6,303 nucleotides of DNA from Pseudodesulfovibrio sp. (lineage in GTDB: Bacteria > Desulfobacterota > Desulfovibrionia > Desulfovibrionales > Desulfovibrionaceae). Every line of letters begins with the position of its first letter. Position 1 is the stretch's first letter. The stretch is from positions 1 through 6,303 of the forward strand of contig JAFLJW010000104.1 in the NCBI GenBank assembly GCA_022712815.1. The letters run 5' to 3'. The notes beneath the pieces are model-generated. The model saw nothing but the letters and a program-made list of their open reading frames with translations. It did no database searches and was not told the origin of the DNA. This document shows positions 1 through 5,039 of the stretch, piece by piece. The translations under genes and the position numbers were made by a program.

Positions 1-148
1 TATCCGCTGCCGGGAACGGGCTGCGCAGGATACGGGTCTGGAGCATGCCGGGAAGCATGAAATCAGCGTAGTACTTGGCTTCGCCCGTGACGCGGGAGCG
101 TCCGTCTTTCTGGCGGACAGATTTACCTATGGATGTCAGTTCAGCCAT
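1..148 (-). CDS. Molybdenum hydroxylase large (Mo-cofactor) subunit, N-terminal fragment
   Basis: First 49 codons of the molybdopterin-binding subunit of a xanthine dehydrogenase/aldehyde oxidase family enzyme; the rest lies beyond the left edge. Visible are the family's N-terminal signatures: IGKSVRQKDGRSRVTGEAKYY (residues 7-27), then ADFMLPGMLQTRILRSPFPA, matching the usual R-x-D-x-x-x-K/R-V-T-G-x-A-x-Y and P-G-M-L-x-x-x-I-L-R-S-P patterns. In this family the subunit binds molybdopterin cytosine dinucleotide and hydroxylates purines, aldehydes or N-heterocycles. The substrate cannot be read from this fragment. The ATG overlaps the stop of the [2Fe-2S] subunit gene (TGATG), and an AAAGGAG site lies inside that upstream gene, so the two are almost certainly co-transcribed and translationally coupled. 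Family assignment is confident; the specific reaction is unknown. Confidence 0.9.
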   Translation of the reverse strand, partial: MAELTSIGKSVRQKDGRSRVTGEAKYYADFMLPGMLQTRILRSPFPAAD

Positions 149-639
149 CAGACCAGCTCCTTTGCCATCTTCTTGGCCGAGCTGCGCACGGCATTGATGA
201 TGTGCTCGTAGTTGTTGCAGATACAGAGATTGCCGCCGAGGGCTTCCTTGATTTCATCGTCCGTGGGATCGGGATTCTTGCTCAGCAGGTACTTGGTGGT
301 CATGATCATGCCGGGGGAGCAAAAGCCACACTGGGCTCCGTACTCTTCGAGCCATGCTTCCTGGATGGGGTGCAGTTCACCGTTCTTGGAAAGGCCTTCG
401 ATGGTCTCAATGTTCTTGCCTTCCTGCTCAATGGCCAAAACCATGCAGGCGGGGACGGCCACGCCGTCGATGAGTACTGTGCAGGAGCCGCACGCGCCTT
501 CACCGCACGCTTCCTTGGTTCCGGTGTGCCCGCAGTCGTTGCGCAGGACTTTGGAGAGGGTCCAATGCGCTTCAACTAAGAGTGACAGGATTTCGCCGTT
601 CAGCGTCAGTTGAATGAGTGATTTTTGTTGTTCTTTCAT
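148..639 (-). CDS. Molybdenum hydroxylase [2Fe-2S] subunit (CoxS/XdhC-like)
   Basis: A 163-residue iron-sulfur subunit of a multi-subunit molybdenum hydroxylase. It passes electrons from the Mo centre to the next acceptor. The N-terminal plant-ferredoxin-type domain holds one cluster motif, C45-x4-C50-x2-C53-x11-C65 (TKEACGEGACGSCTVLIDG). The C-terminal helical domain holds the second, C104-x2-C107 (QCGFCSPG) and C139-x-C141, so all eight ligands are present. The length is normal for a stand-alone small subunit. Oddity: the last motif reads GNLCICNNYEHI where the family nearly always has GNLCRCTGY; the cysteines are kept but R, T and G are not. The ATG has AAGGAA seven bases upstream (652-647). 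It is followed directly, with a one-base overlap, by the Mo subunit gene. No FAD subunit lies between the two or upstream of them in this window. No signal peptide is seen, so it is probably cytoplasmic. Confidence 0.93.
   Translation of the reverse strand: MKEQQKSLIQLTLNGEILSLLVEAHWTLSKVLRNDCGHTGTKEACGEGACGSCTVLIDGVAVPACMVLAIEQEGKNIETIEGLSKNGELHPIQEAWLEEYGAQCGFCSPGMIMTTKYLLSKNPDPTDDEIKEALGGNLCICNNYEHIINAVRSSAKKMAKELV
157..163 (-). promoter_or_regulatory. Ribosome binding site for the Mo subunit, inside the upstream gene
   Basis: AAAGGAG on the minus strand, eight bases before the ATG at 148-146. It falls within the last codons of the [2Fe-2S] subunit gene and, with the TGATG stop/start overlap, points to translational coupling of the two subunits. 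Confidence 0.75.
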
Positions 640-733
640 GATGACGTTCCTTGGTCGATGGTGTCTCTGCGGTCTGTATCTGGCCGCGAATTAATAATGT
701 TTTTACCTGTGGTCCGGGCGCACCCGTCCCGTT

Positions 734-755
734 TTCCGCATCGCGTAATGCGGAA
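734..755. repeat. Perfect 8-bp hairpin upstream of the [2Fe-2S] subunit gene
   Basis: Inverted repeat TTCCGCAT - 6-nt loop - ATGCGGAA. No U-run follows on either strand, so a standard intrinsic terminator is not supported. It lies about 95 bases before the molybdenum hydroxylase start. It could be a second stabilising hairpin at the end of the exporter transcript, an operator, or part of the leader of the hydroxylase transcript. The sequence alone does not decide. Confidence 0.5.
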
Positions 756-767
756 GGAAATTTGTGC

Positions 768-791
768 GGGGCAAGCCCGAAGGCTCACCCC
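768..791 (-). terminator. Strong 10-bp UUCG hairpin after the exporter gene (terminator-like)
   Basis: On the minus strand GGGGTGAGCC - TTCG - GGCTTGCCCC folds into a ten-pair stem (two G-U pairs) closed by a UUCG tetraloop, beginning about 20 bases after the exporter's TAA. Position and strength suit a transcript 3' end. The following bases (GCACAAATTT) are not a proper U-tract, so intrinsic termination may be weak, or the hairpin may mainly protect the 3' end. The bases at 802-806 (CCCCT) can instead pair with 788-792 (AGGGG), an alternative fold that excludes the main hairpin. Confidence 0.55.
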
Positions 792-810
792 TAATGAGTG
801 AAGGGGCTAT

Positions 811-1740
811 TTATGCTTCGTTTGGAACTGCGTTTTCAGTAGTAACTTTTTTGGTCCCACGGCTGGCCCAGGCAATACCGCCGATGATCAGTGCGCCACT
901 GACGAAGTGGACAGAGGTCATCTGCTCGCCAAGGAAGGCAAAGGCGAAGATGCCGCCCCACAAGGGAAGGGAGTAGTAGATCATGCCGCAGAGTTCCGGG
1001 CCTGCCTTTTCCAGACCGATGTTCCAGGTCCACCATGCGATGATGGAGGAACAGACGGCGGAGAAGGTGATGGAGAAGAGGACCACGCCGTTCATGTTGA
1101 AGACCATGGAAGGCTGGGTGGATTCCCAGATGACGCAGGGGATGAGCATGAGCACGGCGAAGAAGGACATGAGTGTCATGATGGTGCCGCCGGAGAGACC
1201 ATCGGGAATCTTCTTGAGGATCAGGCTGTAGACGGCAAAGCCGACAGCGGCTGCGAGCATCAGGATATCACCTGCTGCGAATTCCATGGCCACGACACGG
1301 CCAAGGTCTCCACCACTGACGAGGTAGAATGACCCGAACAGGGCGACGGTGCAACCGGCCCAGGTGTTCAGGGACTGCTTCTGGCCCATCAGGGAAGCGA
1401 TGATGACAATGAAGATGGGCGTGGTCACGGAAATGAGTGAAAGGTTGATGGCGGAGGTGGTCTGTGCCGCGAAGTAGCTGAGCGGGGAGTAAGCGGCCAC
1501 ACCGAAAAGGGCGGCGGCAATGATCTGCGGCAGGAATTTTTTTGCAACAGGCCATTCTTTCTTCACCTTGGGCAGCATGAATGTACAGAGAATGAGCAGA
1601 GCCATGCCCCAACGGGTTGCGCCAAGGGTCATGGGCGAGATCTCACCAACGGCCAGGCGGGCGATGATGAATGCGCCAGCCCAGAGAACTGTGGCGCACA
1701 GGGCATAGAGTGAACCGACTATAACTTGATTTTTGAACAT
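811..1740 (-). CDS. EamA/DMT-superfamily transporter (putative metabolite exporter)
   Basis: A 309-residue inner-membrane protein of the drug/metabolite transporter superfamily, built of two EamA repeats. About ten hydrophobic segments can be placed, near residues 7-29, 36-56, 70-90, 95-118, 125-142, 155-174, 186-205, 217-236, 246-268 and 275-293. Family traits include the early TVLWAGAFIIARLAVG segment, ISPMTLGATRW after helix 1, and the second-repeat run GPELCGMIYYSLPLWGGIFAFAFLGE. Relatives export amino acids, purines or other small metabolites; the substrate here is not identifiable. The start at 1740 is chosen over an in-frame ATG 14 codons upstream because GAGGAG sits six bases before it. 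The gene lies downstream of a sigma-54 activator on the same strand, behind a candidate -24/-12 promoter with upstream palindromes, which suggests inducible enhancer-dependent expression. A possible link to the neighbouring molybdenum hydroxylase (for example, export of a product) is speculation. Confidence 0.92.
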   Translation of the reverse strand: MFKNQVIVGSLYALCATVLWAGAFIIARLAVGEISPMTLGATRWGMALLILCTFMLPKVKKEWPVAKKFLPQIIAAALFGVAAYSPLSYFAAQTTSAINLSLISVTTPIFIVIIASLMGQKQSLNTWAGCTVALFGSFYLVSGGDLGRVVAMEFAAGDILMLAAAVGFAVYSLILKKIPDGLSGGTIMTLMSFFAVLMLIPCVIWESTQPSMVFNMNGVVLFSITFSAVCSSIIAWWTWNIGLEKAGPELCGMIYYSLPLWGGIFAFAFLGEQMTSVHFVSGALIIGGIAWASRGTKKVTTENAVPNEA

Positions 1741-1746
1741 TGTTTT

Positions 1747-1752
1747 CTCCTC
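1747..1752 (-). promoter_or_regulatory. Ribosome binding site deciding the exporter start
   Basis: GAGGAG on the minus strand, six bases before the ATG at 1740-1738. The alternative in-frame ATG at 1782 would place this site inside the reading frame and has no comparable site of its own. Confidence 0.8.
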
Positions 1753-1797
1753 AAATTGTGGGTTATTCACCCTGCATCCCAAAGATGTTCAATGCCT

Positions 1798-1838
1798 GCT
1801 TTGTGGTGCGACATGCCCCCATGTCCGTGTTACAAAGC
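1798..1838 (-). promoter_or_regulatory. Imperfect 41-base hairpin in the predicted exporter leader
   Basis: Outer arms GCTTTGT / ACAAAGC (1832-1838 with 1798-1804) enclose inner arms GACATG / CATGTC (1820-1825 with 1810-1815) around a four-base loop, with a 5-6 base internal loop between the two stems. It lies about 60-100 bases before the exporter ATG, within the leader predicted from the sigma-54 promoter. It does not match any riboswitch class I recognise. A role in mRNA stability or translation control is possible but unproven. Confidence 0.4.
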
Positions 1839-1964
1839 TCTGTTCATGCATTGCGGGGATGTGGTGAATGAAAATATTCTTCCCTCAGTAAAACGTGCTC
1901 GTAATCCTCCTTTGACAACTTGATTTGGATCAGATGCTTTGGGGTTTGTGTCTGATGGCTTAAA

Positions 1965-1980
1965 AGCAAGCTACATGCCA
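1965..1980 (-). promoter_or_regulatory. Sigma-54 (-24/-12) promoter for the exporter
   Basis: Minus-strand TGGCAT-GTAGC-TTGCT closely matches the sigma-54 consensus TGGCAC-N5-TTGCA/T. The essential GG (1979-1978) and GC (1967-1966) lie exactly 12 bases apart. Transcription would start near 1954, giving a leader of about 214 bases before the exporter ATG. It sits downstream of a consensus IHF site and three palindromic activator sites, and next to a sigma-54 activator gene, which makes a chance match unlikely. Promoter activity is inferred. Confidence 0.8.
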
Positions 1981-2036
1981 AAGGAGTGAGGAGGGCTGAG
2001 CAAAAAAGATAAAGTAAATACAGAGTGTTACCGCAA

Positions 2037-2049
2037 CAACTGATTGATT
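2037..2049 (-). promoter_or_regulatory. IHF binding site between activator sites and promoter
   Basis: Minus-strand AATCAATCAGTTG fits the IHF consensus WATCARNNNNTTR at every defined position. It is centred near -89 relative to the predicted start, between the promoter and the nearest activator palindrome, with an A/T-rich tract on the promoter side (about 2001-2020). That is the usual place for IHF bending at enhancer-dependent promoters. Binding is inferred from sequence only. Confidence 0.6.
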
Positions 2050-2073
2050 GTGCAATCGACCTTGAGGTTTGCG

Positions 2074-2091
2074 TGAGTCAATTCCGACTCG
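2074..2091. promoter_or_regulatory. Activator palindrome 1 (TGAGTC-N6-GACTCG)
   Basis: First of three matching palindromes. Perfect arms GAGTC (2075-2079) and GACTC (2086-2090) flank the spacer AATTCC. The centre lies about 128 bases upstream of the predicted sigma-54 start, which suits an enhancer site for the adjacent activator. Confidence 0.7.
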
Positions 2092-2133
2092 CAGATAAGG
2101 CAAAAACTGGGCTAACAGCGACTTTTCAGACGC

Positions 2134-2151
2134 TGAGTCGATGGAGACTCG
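2134..2151. promoter_or_regulatory. Activator palindrome 2 (TGAGTC-N6-GACTCG)
   Basis: Second copy, spacer GATGGA, centred about 188 bases upstream of the predicted start and 60 bases from copy 1. Its right arm and the left arm of copy 3 also form a perfect 15-base inverted repeat (2145-2159, AGACTC-GGT-GAGTCT). Confidence 0.7.
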
Positions 2152-2152
2152 G

Positions 2153-2170
2153 TGAGTCTATAGCGACTCG
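2153..2170. promoter_or_regulatory. Activator palindrome 3, overlapping the activator's stop codon
   Basis: Third copy, spacer TATAGC, 19 bases from copy 2 (about two helical turns). It covers the stop codon (2160-2158) and the last codons of the activator gene, so part of the enhancer is built into coding sequence. Confidence 0.7.
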
Positions 2171-3525
2171 GTTTCGCTGGTGTATTTGCGGATAAGGCGG
2201 GATGCGCGGGATTGGCTGATTCCAAGGGCAACTGCGACCTTTCGTGTGCTGCCATGTTTGTCATGTGAGTCCAGTACCAATTTGCGTTCCACGGCAGTCA
2301 TGGCCGTGTCGAGTGAGCCAAAGGAGGGGGTGTTCGTTATGGGAGGCGTGGTCTGGTACAGCGTTGTGGGAAGGTGGTCGATGGTGATGGTTTCAGCGTC
2401 TGTTGTCACCATAAGGCGTTCCACCAGATGGGCCAGTTCGCGGACGTTGCCAGGCCAGGAGTGCTGACACAGCACGGATTGGACTTCCGGGCAGAGGTGT
2501 TTTGCCGCGTGGTGTTTTTTCCCGTAGTGATTGAGGAAGTAGGAAAGCAGCGGGATGAGGTCGTCTCGTCGTTCTCTGAGCGGGGGGATGGTGATGTCAA
2601 AGACATTCAGCCGGAAAAAGAGGTCTTGGCGAAATGCGCCGTTGGCTGCCATGCGCTCAAGCTTGCGGTTGGACGCGGCAAGGATGCGTACATCTGCCTT
2701 GACCGTCTGCGAGCATCCCACGGGGCGGTATTCCATCTCCTGCACCGCATGCAGCAATTTTGCCTGCATGGGGAGCGGCAGTTCTGAGATTTCATCAAGA
2801 AAGAGCGTGCCACCTTTGGCCTTGGCAAAGAGGCCGCCGCGAGCATGGGTCGCACCGGAGAACGCGCCCTGTACATGGCCGAACAGTTCCGATTCAAAAA
2901 GCTGTTCCGGAATGGCCGCACAGTTGACGACCACAAAAGGCTTTTCTTTGCGATTGCCGTTGGTATGAATGAATTTTGCCAGCAGGCTCTTGCCGCAGCC
3001 CGATTCGCCGAGCAACAGGCAGGGAGAACTGAGGTTTGCCACCTTTCGCGCCGACTGCATCACATTTTCCATGGCGGAACTGTGGTAGATGAGATCTTCA
3101 GGCCGCGAGTCGTCGAATACGACTTGTTCGGCGTCCAGTTCATCGAGATTGGGTATCTGACCCTTATGGAAGTTGTCCCGAATGCTCAGGACCACATATT
3201 TTACCTCTCCCTCCCTATCCAGAATGGGAATCGCGATAGTCAGGACATCAAGTCCCAGATAGGTCTTCTGCTCCTGCTTAACCGGGCGTTTGTGCTCATA
3301 AACCGTTGGCAGGGCAGGACGGTTCCAGGCGGAATGTTTTTCGATGATTTCCCAAAAAGGCAATCCAACCATTTCTTCCTGAGTGAAGCCATAGTGCCTT
3401 TCACATGCCTTGTTCACGTACAACATACGATAGTTGTTGTCGTAGATAATGACCTCATCGTGCATGTTGTCGATGAGTCGTGCGAAGGTTTCGAAATCCA
3501 ATCCGAAATGTTCTGTCTTGGTCAT
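2158..3525 (-). CDS. PAS-AAA+-HTH sigma-54-dependent transcriptional activator
   Basis: A 455-residue enhancer-binding protein. An N-terminal PAS domain (about 10-118) probably senses a ligand or redox cue. The central sigma-54 interaction ATPase shows Walker A GESGCGKS (173-180), loop 1 GAFSGA (220-225), Walker B GGTLFLDE (238-245), the FFRLNVF and PPLRERR arginine region (303-320) and WPGNVREL (357-364). The C-terminal helix-turn-helix (about 425-448, GSTRKVAVALGISQSRASRLIRKY) resembles the TyrR/PhhR type. There is no receiver domain, so control is by the PAS module rather than by phosphorylation. Loop 1 has serine where most family members have threonine (GAFTGA), a mild change at the sigma-54 contact. 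The gene lies immediately upstream of the exporter on the same strand. Three palindromes with TyrR-box geometry and a -24/-12 promoter lie between them, so the exporter is its likely target. The signal sensed is unknown. The ribosome binding site (AGGG about eight bases before the ATG) is modest. Confidence 0.94.
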   Translation of the reverse strand: MTKTEHFGLDFETFARLIDNMHDEVIIYDNNYRMLYVNKACERHYGFTQEEMVGLPFWEIIEKHSAWNRPALPTVYEHKRPVKQEQKTYLGLDVLTIAIPILDREGEVKYVVLSIRDNFHKGQIPNLDELDAEQVVFDDSRPEDLIYHSSAMENVMQSARKVANLSSPCLLLGESGCGKSLLAKFIHTNGNRKEKPFVVVNCAAIPEQLFESELFGHVQGAFSGATHARGGLFAKAKGGTLFLDEISELPLPMQAKLLHAVQEMEYRPVGCSQTVKADVRILAASNRKLERMAANGAFRQDLFFRLNVFDITIPPLRERRDDLIPLLSYFLNHYGKKHHAAKHLCPEVQSVLCQHSWPGNVRELAHLVERLMVTTDAETITIDHLPTTLYQTTPPITNTPSFGSLDTAMTAVERKLVLDSHDKHGSTRKVAVALGISQSRASRLIRKYTSETESL

Positions 3526-3596
3526 GGAGTTGCCCTATACCCGTCACCCTTGATGGAAAGCAAGCAGGAGTGCCTTGTGAATGAGCGTATGCATAG

Positions 3597-3641
3597 CAAA
3601 CGTCTATTTGAATTACCATACTCATGGCGTTTGTTTTTTTT
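3597..3641 (+). terminator. Hairpin with T8 tract in the divergent region
   Basis: CAAACG (3597-3602) pairs with CGTTTG (3628-3633), followed directly by eight T residues. A small inner hairpin CCAT-ACTC-ATGG (3616-3627) abuts the right arm, leaving a 13-base unpaired segment on the left. On the plus strand it looks like a weak intrinsic terminator. No plus-strand gene precedes it, so it would stop antisense transcription from the activator gene or act as an attenuator ahead of the methyltransferase. Confidence 0.35.
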
Positions 3642-3731
3642 GAGGCTGGGATGGGTTGGTCCGACCACTTCCTTGACGCTTATCCTTTTCCCCGAACACA
3701 GATTGACAACGGATGAGGTTGAATGTCATTC

Positions 3732-3743
3732 TCATCTAGATGA
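3732..3743. repeat. 12-base perfect palindrome TCATCTAGATGA
   Basis: Self-complementary 12-mer about 130 bases upstream of the methyltransferase start, in the divergent region. It could be an operator; the regulator is unknown. A chance occurrence cannot be ruled out. Confidence 0.3.
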
Positions 3744-3863
3744 TGTCGATGATGTCTGGCGCAAAAGTGATGTCTTTTTTTAAAACGACGATTCCAGCGC
3801 AACAATCAGGGCATTGGTACGTAACGAACGACACGCGGCTAAAATTGGCACCGGAACAAAAAA

Positions 3864-3868
3864 AGGAG
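3864..3868 (+). promoter_or_regulatory. Ribosome binding site deciding the methyltransferase start
   Basis: AGGAG after an A-rich run, five bases before the ATG at 3874. An in-frame TTG at 3814 would add 20 residues with no family similarity and has no such site. Confidence 0.8.
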
Positions 3869-3873
3869 ATTTA

Positions 3874-4701
3874 ATGCAAAAACTAATCACTGATGGCGTT
3901 TCAGACGCAGTGGCGGACACCATGTTTATTCCTTTATATATGCGCTCCCGGGAAACCATGAGGTCGGACAGGATTATCAACGACCCGTTAGCTTGCAAAA
4001 TTGTGGATTCCGTGGATTATGATTTTTCAAAATATGACGACGCGGTTCGAAGTCAGGTCGGTGTCTGCATCCGGGTCCGATCTTTTGACAGAATAGCAAG
4101 AAAGTTTCTTGAGAATAAAGAGTCTCCCGTTGTGGTAAACCTCGGGTGCGGACTTGACAGCCGCTCCAGCAGAATAGGCCTGGACAAGGGTGTTTTCTAC
4201 AATGTTGACCTTCCGGAAGTCATGGAGTTGCGCGATAAACTTTTGCCTCCTGATGAGCACAACATTTCCATCCACAAATCGATGTTTGATTTGTCCTGGG
4301 TCCAGGACATCCGAGAGAGACACCCGCAAGCGAGCGTCCTTGTCATGGCCGAAGGTGTCTTCATGTATTTTACGGAAAATGAAATCCGTTCGGTTCTCGA
4401 ACAAATCGCCCGCTTCCTGTCTCCCGGAGAACTCGTCTTTGACGCATGCACGAACTTCGGTTGCAAAATGTCTTCCCGCCACGACACGGTGAAGTACACC
4501 AATGCCCGCTTTCAATGGGGGCTGAACAATGACGCCCAACCAGAAAAATGGGCTTCCAACCTGCATCTACAGAATGTTTCCTACTACATGGACAAGGAAA
4601 AACACCGCTGGGATTCCATGTCCAGAGTCATGTCCTTTATTCCCATTTTTTCCAAGGCGTTCAAGATGCTGCACTTCAAGATGACCTCGGCACAGGTCTG
4701 A
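3874..4701 (+). CDS. SAM-dependent methyltransferase, leucine carboxyl methyltransferase (LCM/TcmP-like) family
   Basis: A 275-residue class I methyltransferase. The N-terminal part (AVADTMFIPLYMRSRET, then the region around NDPLACKIVD) matches the LCM/Ppm2/TcmP family. The SAM site is NLGCGLDSR (89-97) followed by the acidic strand YNVDLPEV (109-116), which contacts the cofactor ribose in the family. AEGVFMYF (159-166) is the family's motif IV equivalent, and SPGELVFDA follows. Relatives O-methylate carboxyl groups, for example in polyketide or other secondary metabolite pathways; the acceptor here is unknown. No signal peptide, so it is cytoplasmic. It is a single-gene unit: a divergent activator lies on the left, a strong terminator directly follows, and no biosynthetic partners are present. 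Its coding sequence looks more AT-rich than the flanking genes, which would suit horizontal acquisition. Family call is firm; function is open. Confidence 0.9.
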   Translation: MQKLITDGVSDAVADTMFIPLYMRSRETMRSDRIINDPLACKIVDSVDYDFSKYDDAVRSQVGVCIRVRSFDRIARKFLENKESPVVVNLGCGLDSRSSRIGLDKGVFYNVDLPEVMELRDKLLPPDEHNISIHKSMFDLSWVQDIRERHPQASVLVMAEGVFMYFTENEIRSVLEQIARFLSPGELVFDACTNFGCKMSSRHDTVKYTNARFQWGLNNDAQPEKWASNLHLQNVSYYMDKEKHRWDSMSRVMSFIPIFSKAFKMLHFKMTSAQV

Positions 4702-4722
4702 CAACAAAAAAAGATGCCGGAA

Positions 4723-4771
4723 CAAATAGAAAAAGGGTTGTAGCTATTAGCCACAACCCTTTTTCTATTTG
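4723..4771. terminator. Rho-independent terminator, 19-bp stem (bidirectional)
   Basis: Perfect arms at 4723-4741 and 4753-4771 around an 11-base loop. The core is AGGGTTGT / ACAACCCT, with A5 on the left and T5 plus CTATTTG on the right, so it can terminate in both directions. It begins 21 bases after the methyltransferase stop codon. It closes the methyltransferase transcript and insulates it from the degraded region to the right. Confidence 0.92.
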
Positions 4772-5039
4772 GTGCCGAAGAGAGGATTTGGAATATTCTT
4801 GGTTTCTGAGTTGTGGCAATATATTGATTTTATTTGAATATTTCTTTTCGCTTTGTCTCCAGCGCTGGATGCCCTTGCGTATCGATTTGTCGATGTGATA
4901 CGACTTAGACATATCCAAAGGATACTTTAGTAATAAGAAGGAGGTAAAACGCACTTCAGGCGTGTTCATTAGTTTAGATTTCGTCAAAACATGTGAACGT
5001 ATAAACGGGCACTAACATGCCGTAACACCTAGCACTTCT
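4772..5039. other. AT-rich stretch with no recognisable gene
   Basis: No supported coding region was found on either strand. A minus-strand frame begins at a TTG at 4987, but half of it is translated from the terminator hairpin. A good AAGGAGGT at about 4940-4947 (plus strand) is not followed by a start codon at usable distance. A 6-bp inverted repeat CGTATC...GATACG occurs near 4877-4902. The region may be decayed sequence upstream of the response-regulator remnant. Confidence 0.5.

Larger units (their letters stand above)
3526..3873. other. Divergent intergenic region between activator and methyltransferase
   Basis: No gene is supported here on either strand. It must hold the promoters of both flanking genes, but none is clear. 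The best sigma-70-like element for the methyltransferase is TTGACA at 3703-3708, with a poor -10 (CATTCT) at 18 bases. A minus-strand AGGCAC-N6-TTGC near 3575-3560 resembles a sigma-54 promoter for the activator but its spacing is one base too long. Also present are a hairpin with a T8 tract (3597-3641), a 12-base palindrome (3732-3743) and three GATGTC repeats (3742, 3751 and 3769). Confidence 0.6.

Noticed and set aside
811..1782. Longer exporter start adding 14 residues
   Set aside because: The added residues are not hydrophobic or family-like, and the GAGGAG site fits the inner ATG at 1740.
1780..1855. Short leader-peptide frame beginning MHEQSF in the exporter leader
   Set aside because: About 20 codons with no ribosome binding site and no regulatory codon run; not supported.
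1726..1923. 65-residue plus-strand frame over the exporter leader
   Set aside because: It lies antisense to the promoter and leader region, is rich in Cys/His/Pro without any motif, and has no ribosome binding site.
3104..3124. A fourth activator palindrome inside the activator gene (GAGTC...GACTT)
   Set aside because: The spacer is nine rather than six bases and one arm is imperfect. It does not match the other three.
3560..3575. Sigma-54-like promoter for the activator gene (AGGCAC-N6-TTGC, minus strand)
   Set aside because: GG and GC elements are 13 bases apart, not the required 12. Such promoters tolerate spacing changes poorly, so it is kept only as a remark.
2845..3783. 312-residue plus-strand frame antisense to the activator
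   Set aside because: A shadow of the activator coding sequence. The minus-strand frame has all the family motifs, while this one has none.
4676..4987. Basic 103-residue minus-strand reading frame
   Set aside because: It starts at TTG without a ribosome site, and its C-terminal half is translated from the terminator hairpin and the end of the methyltransferase. No family resemblance was seen.
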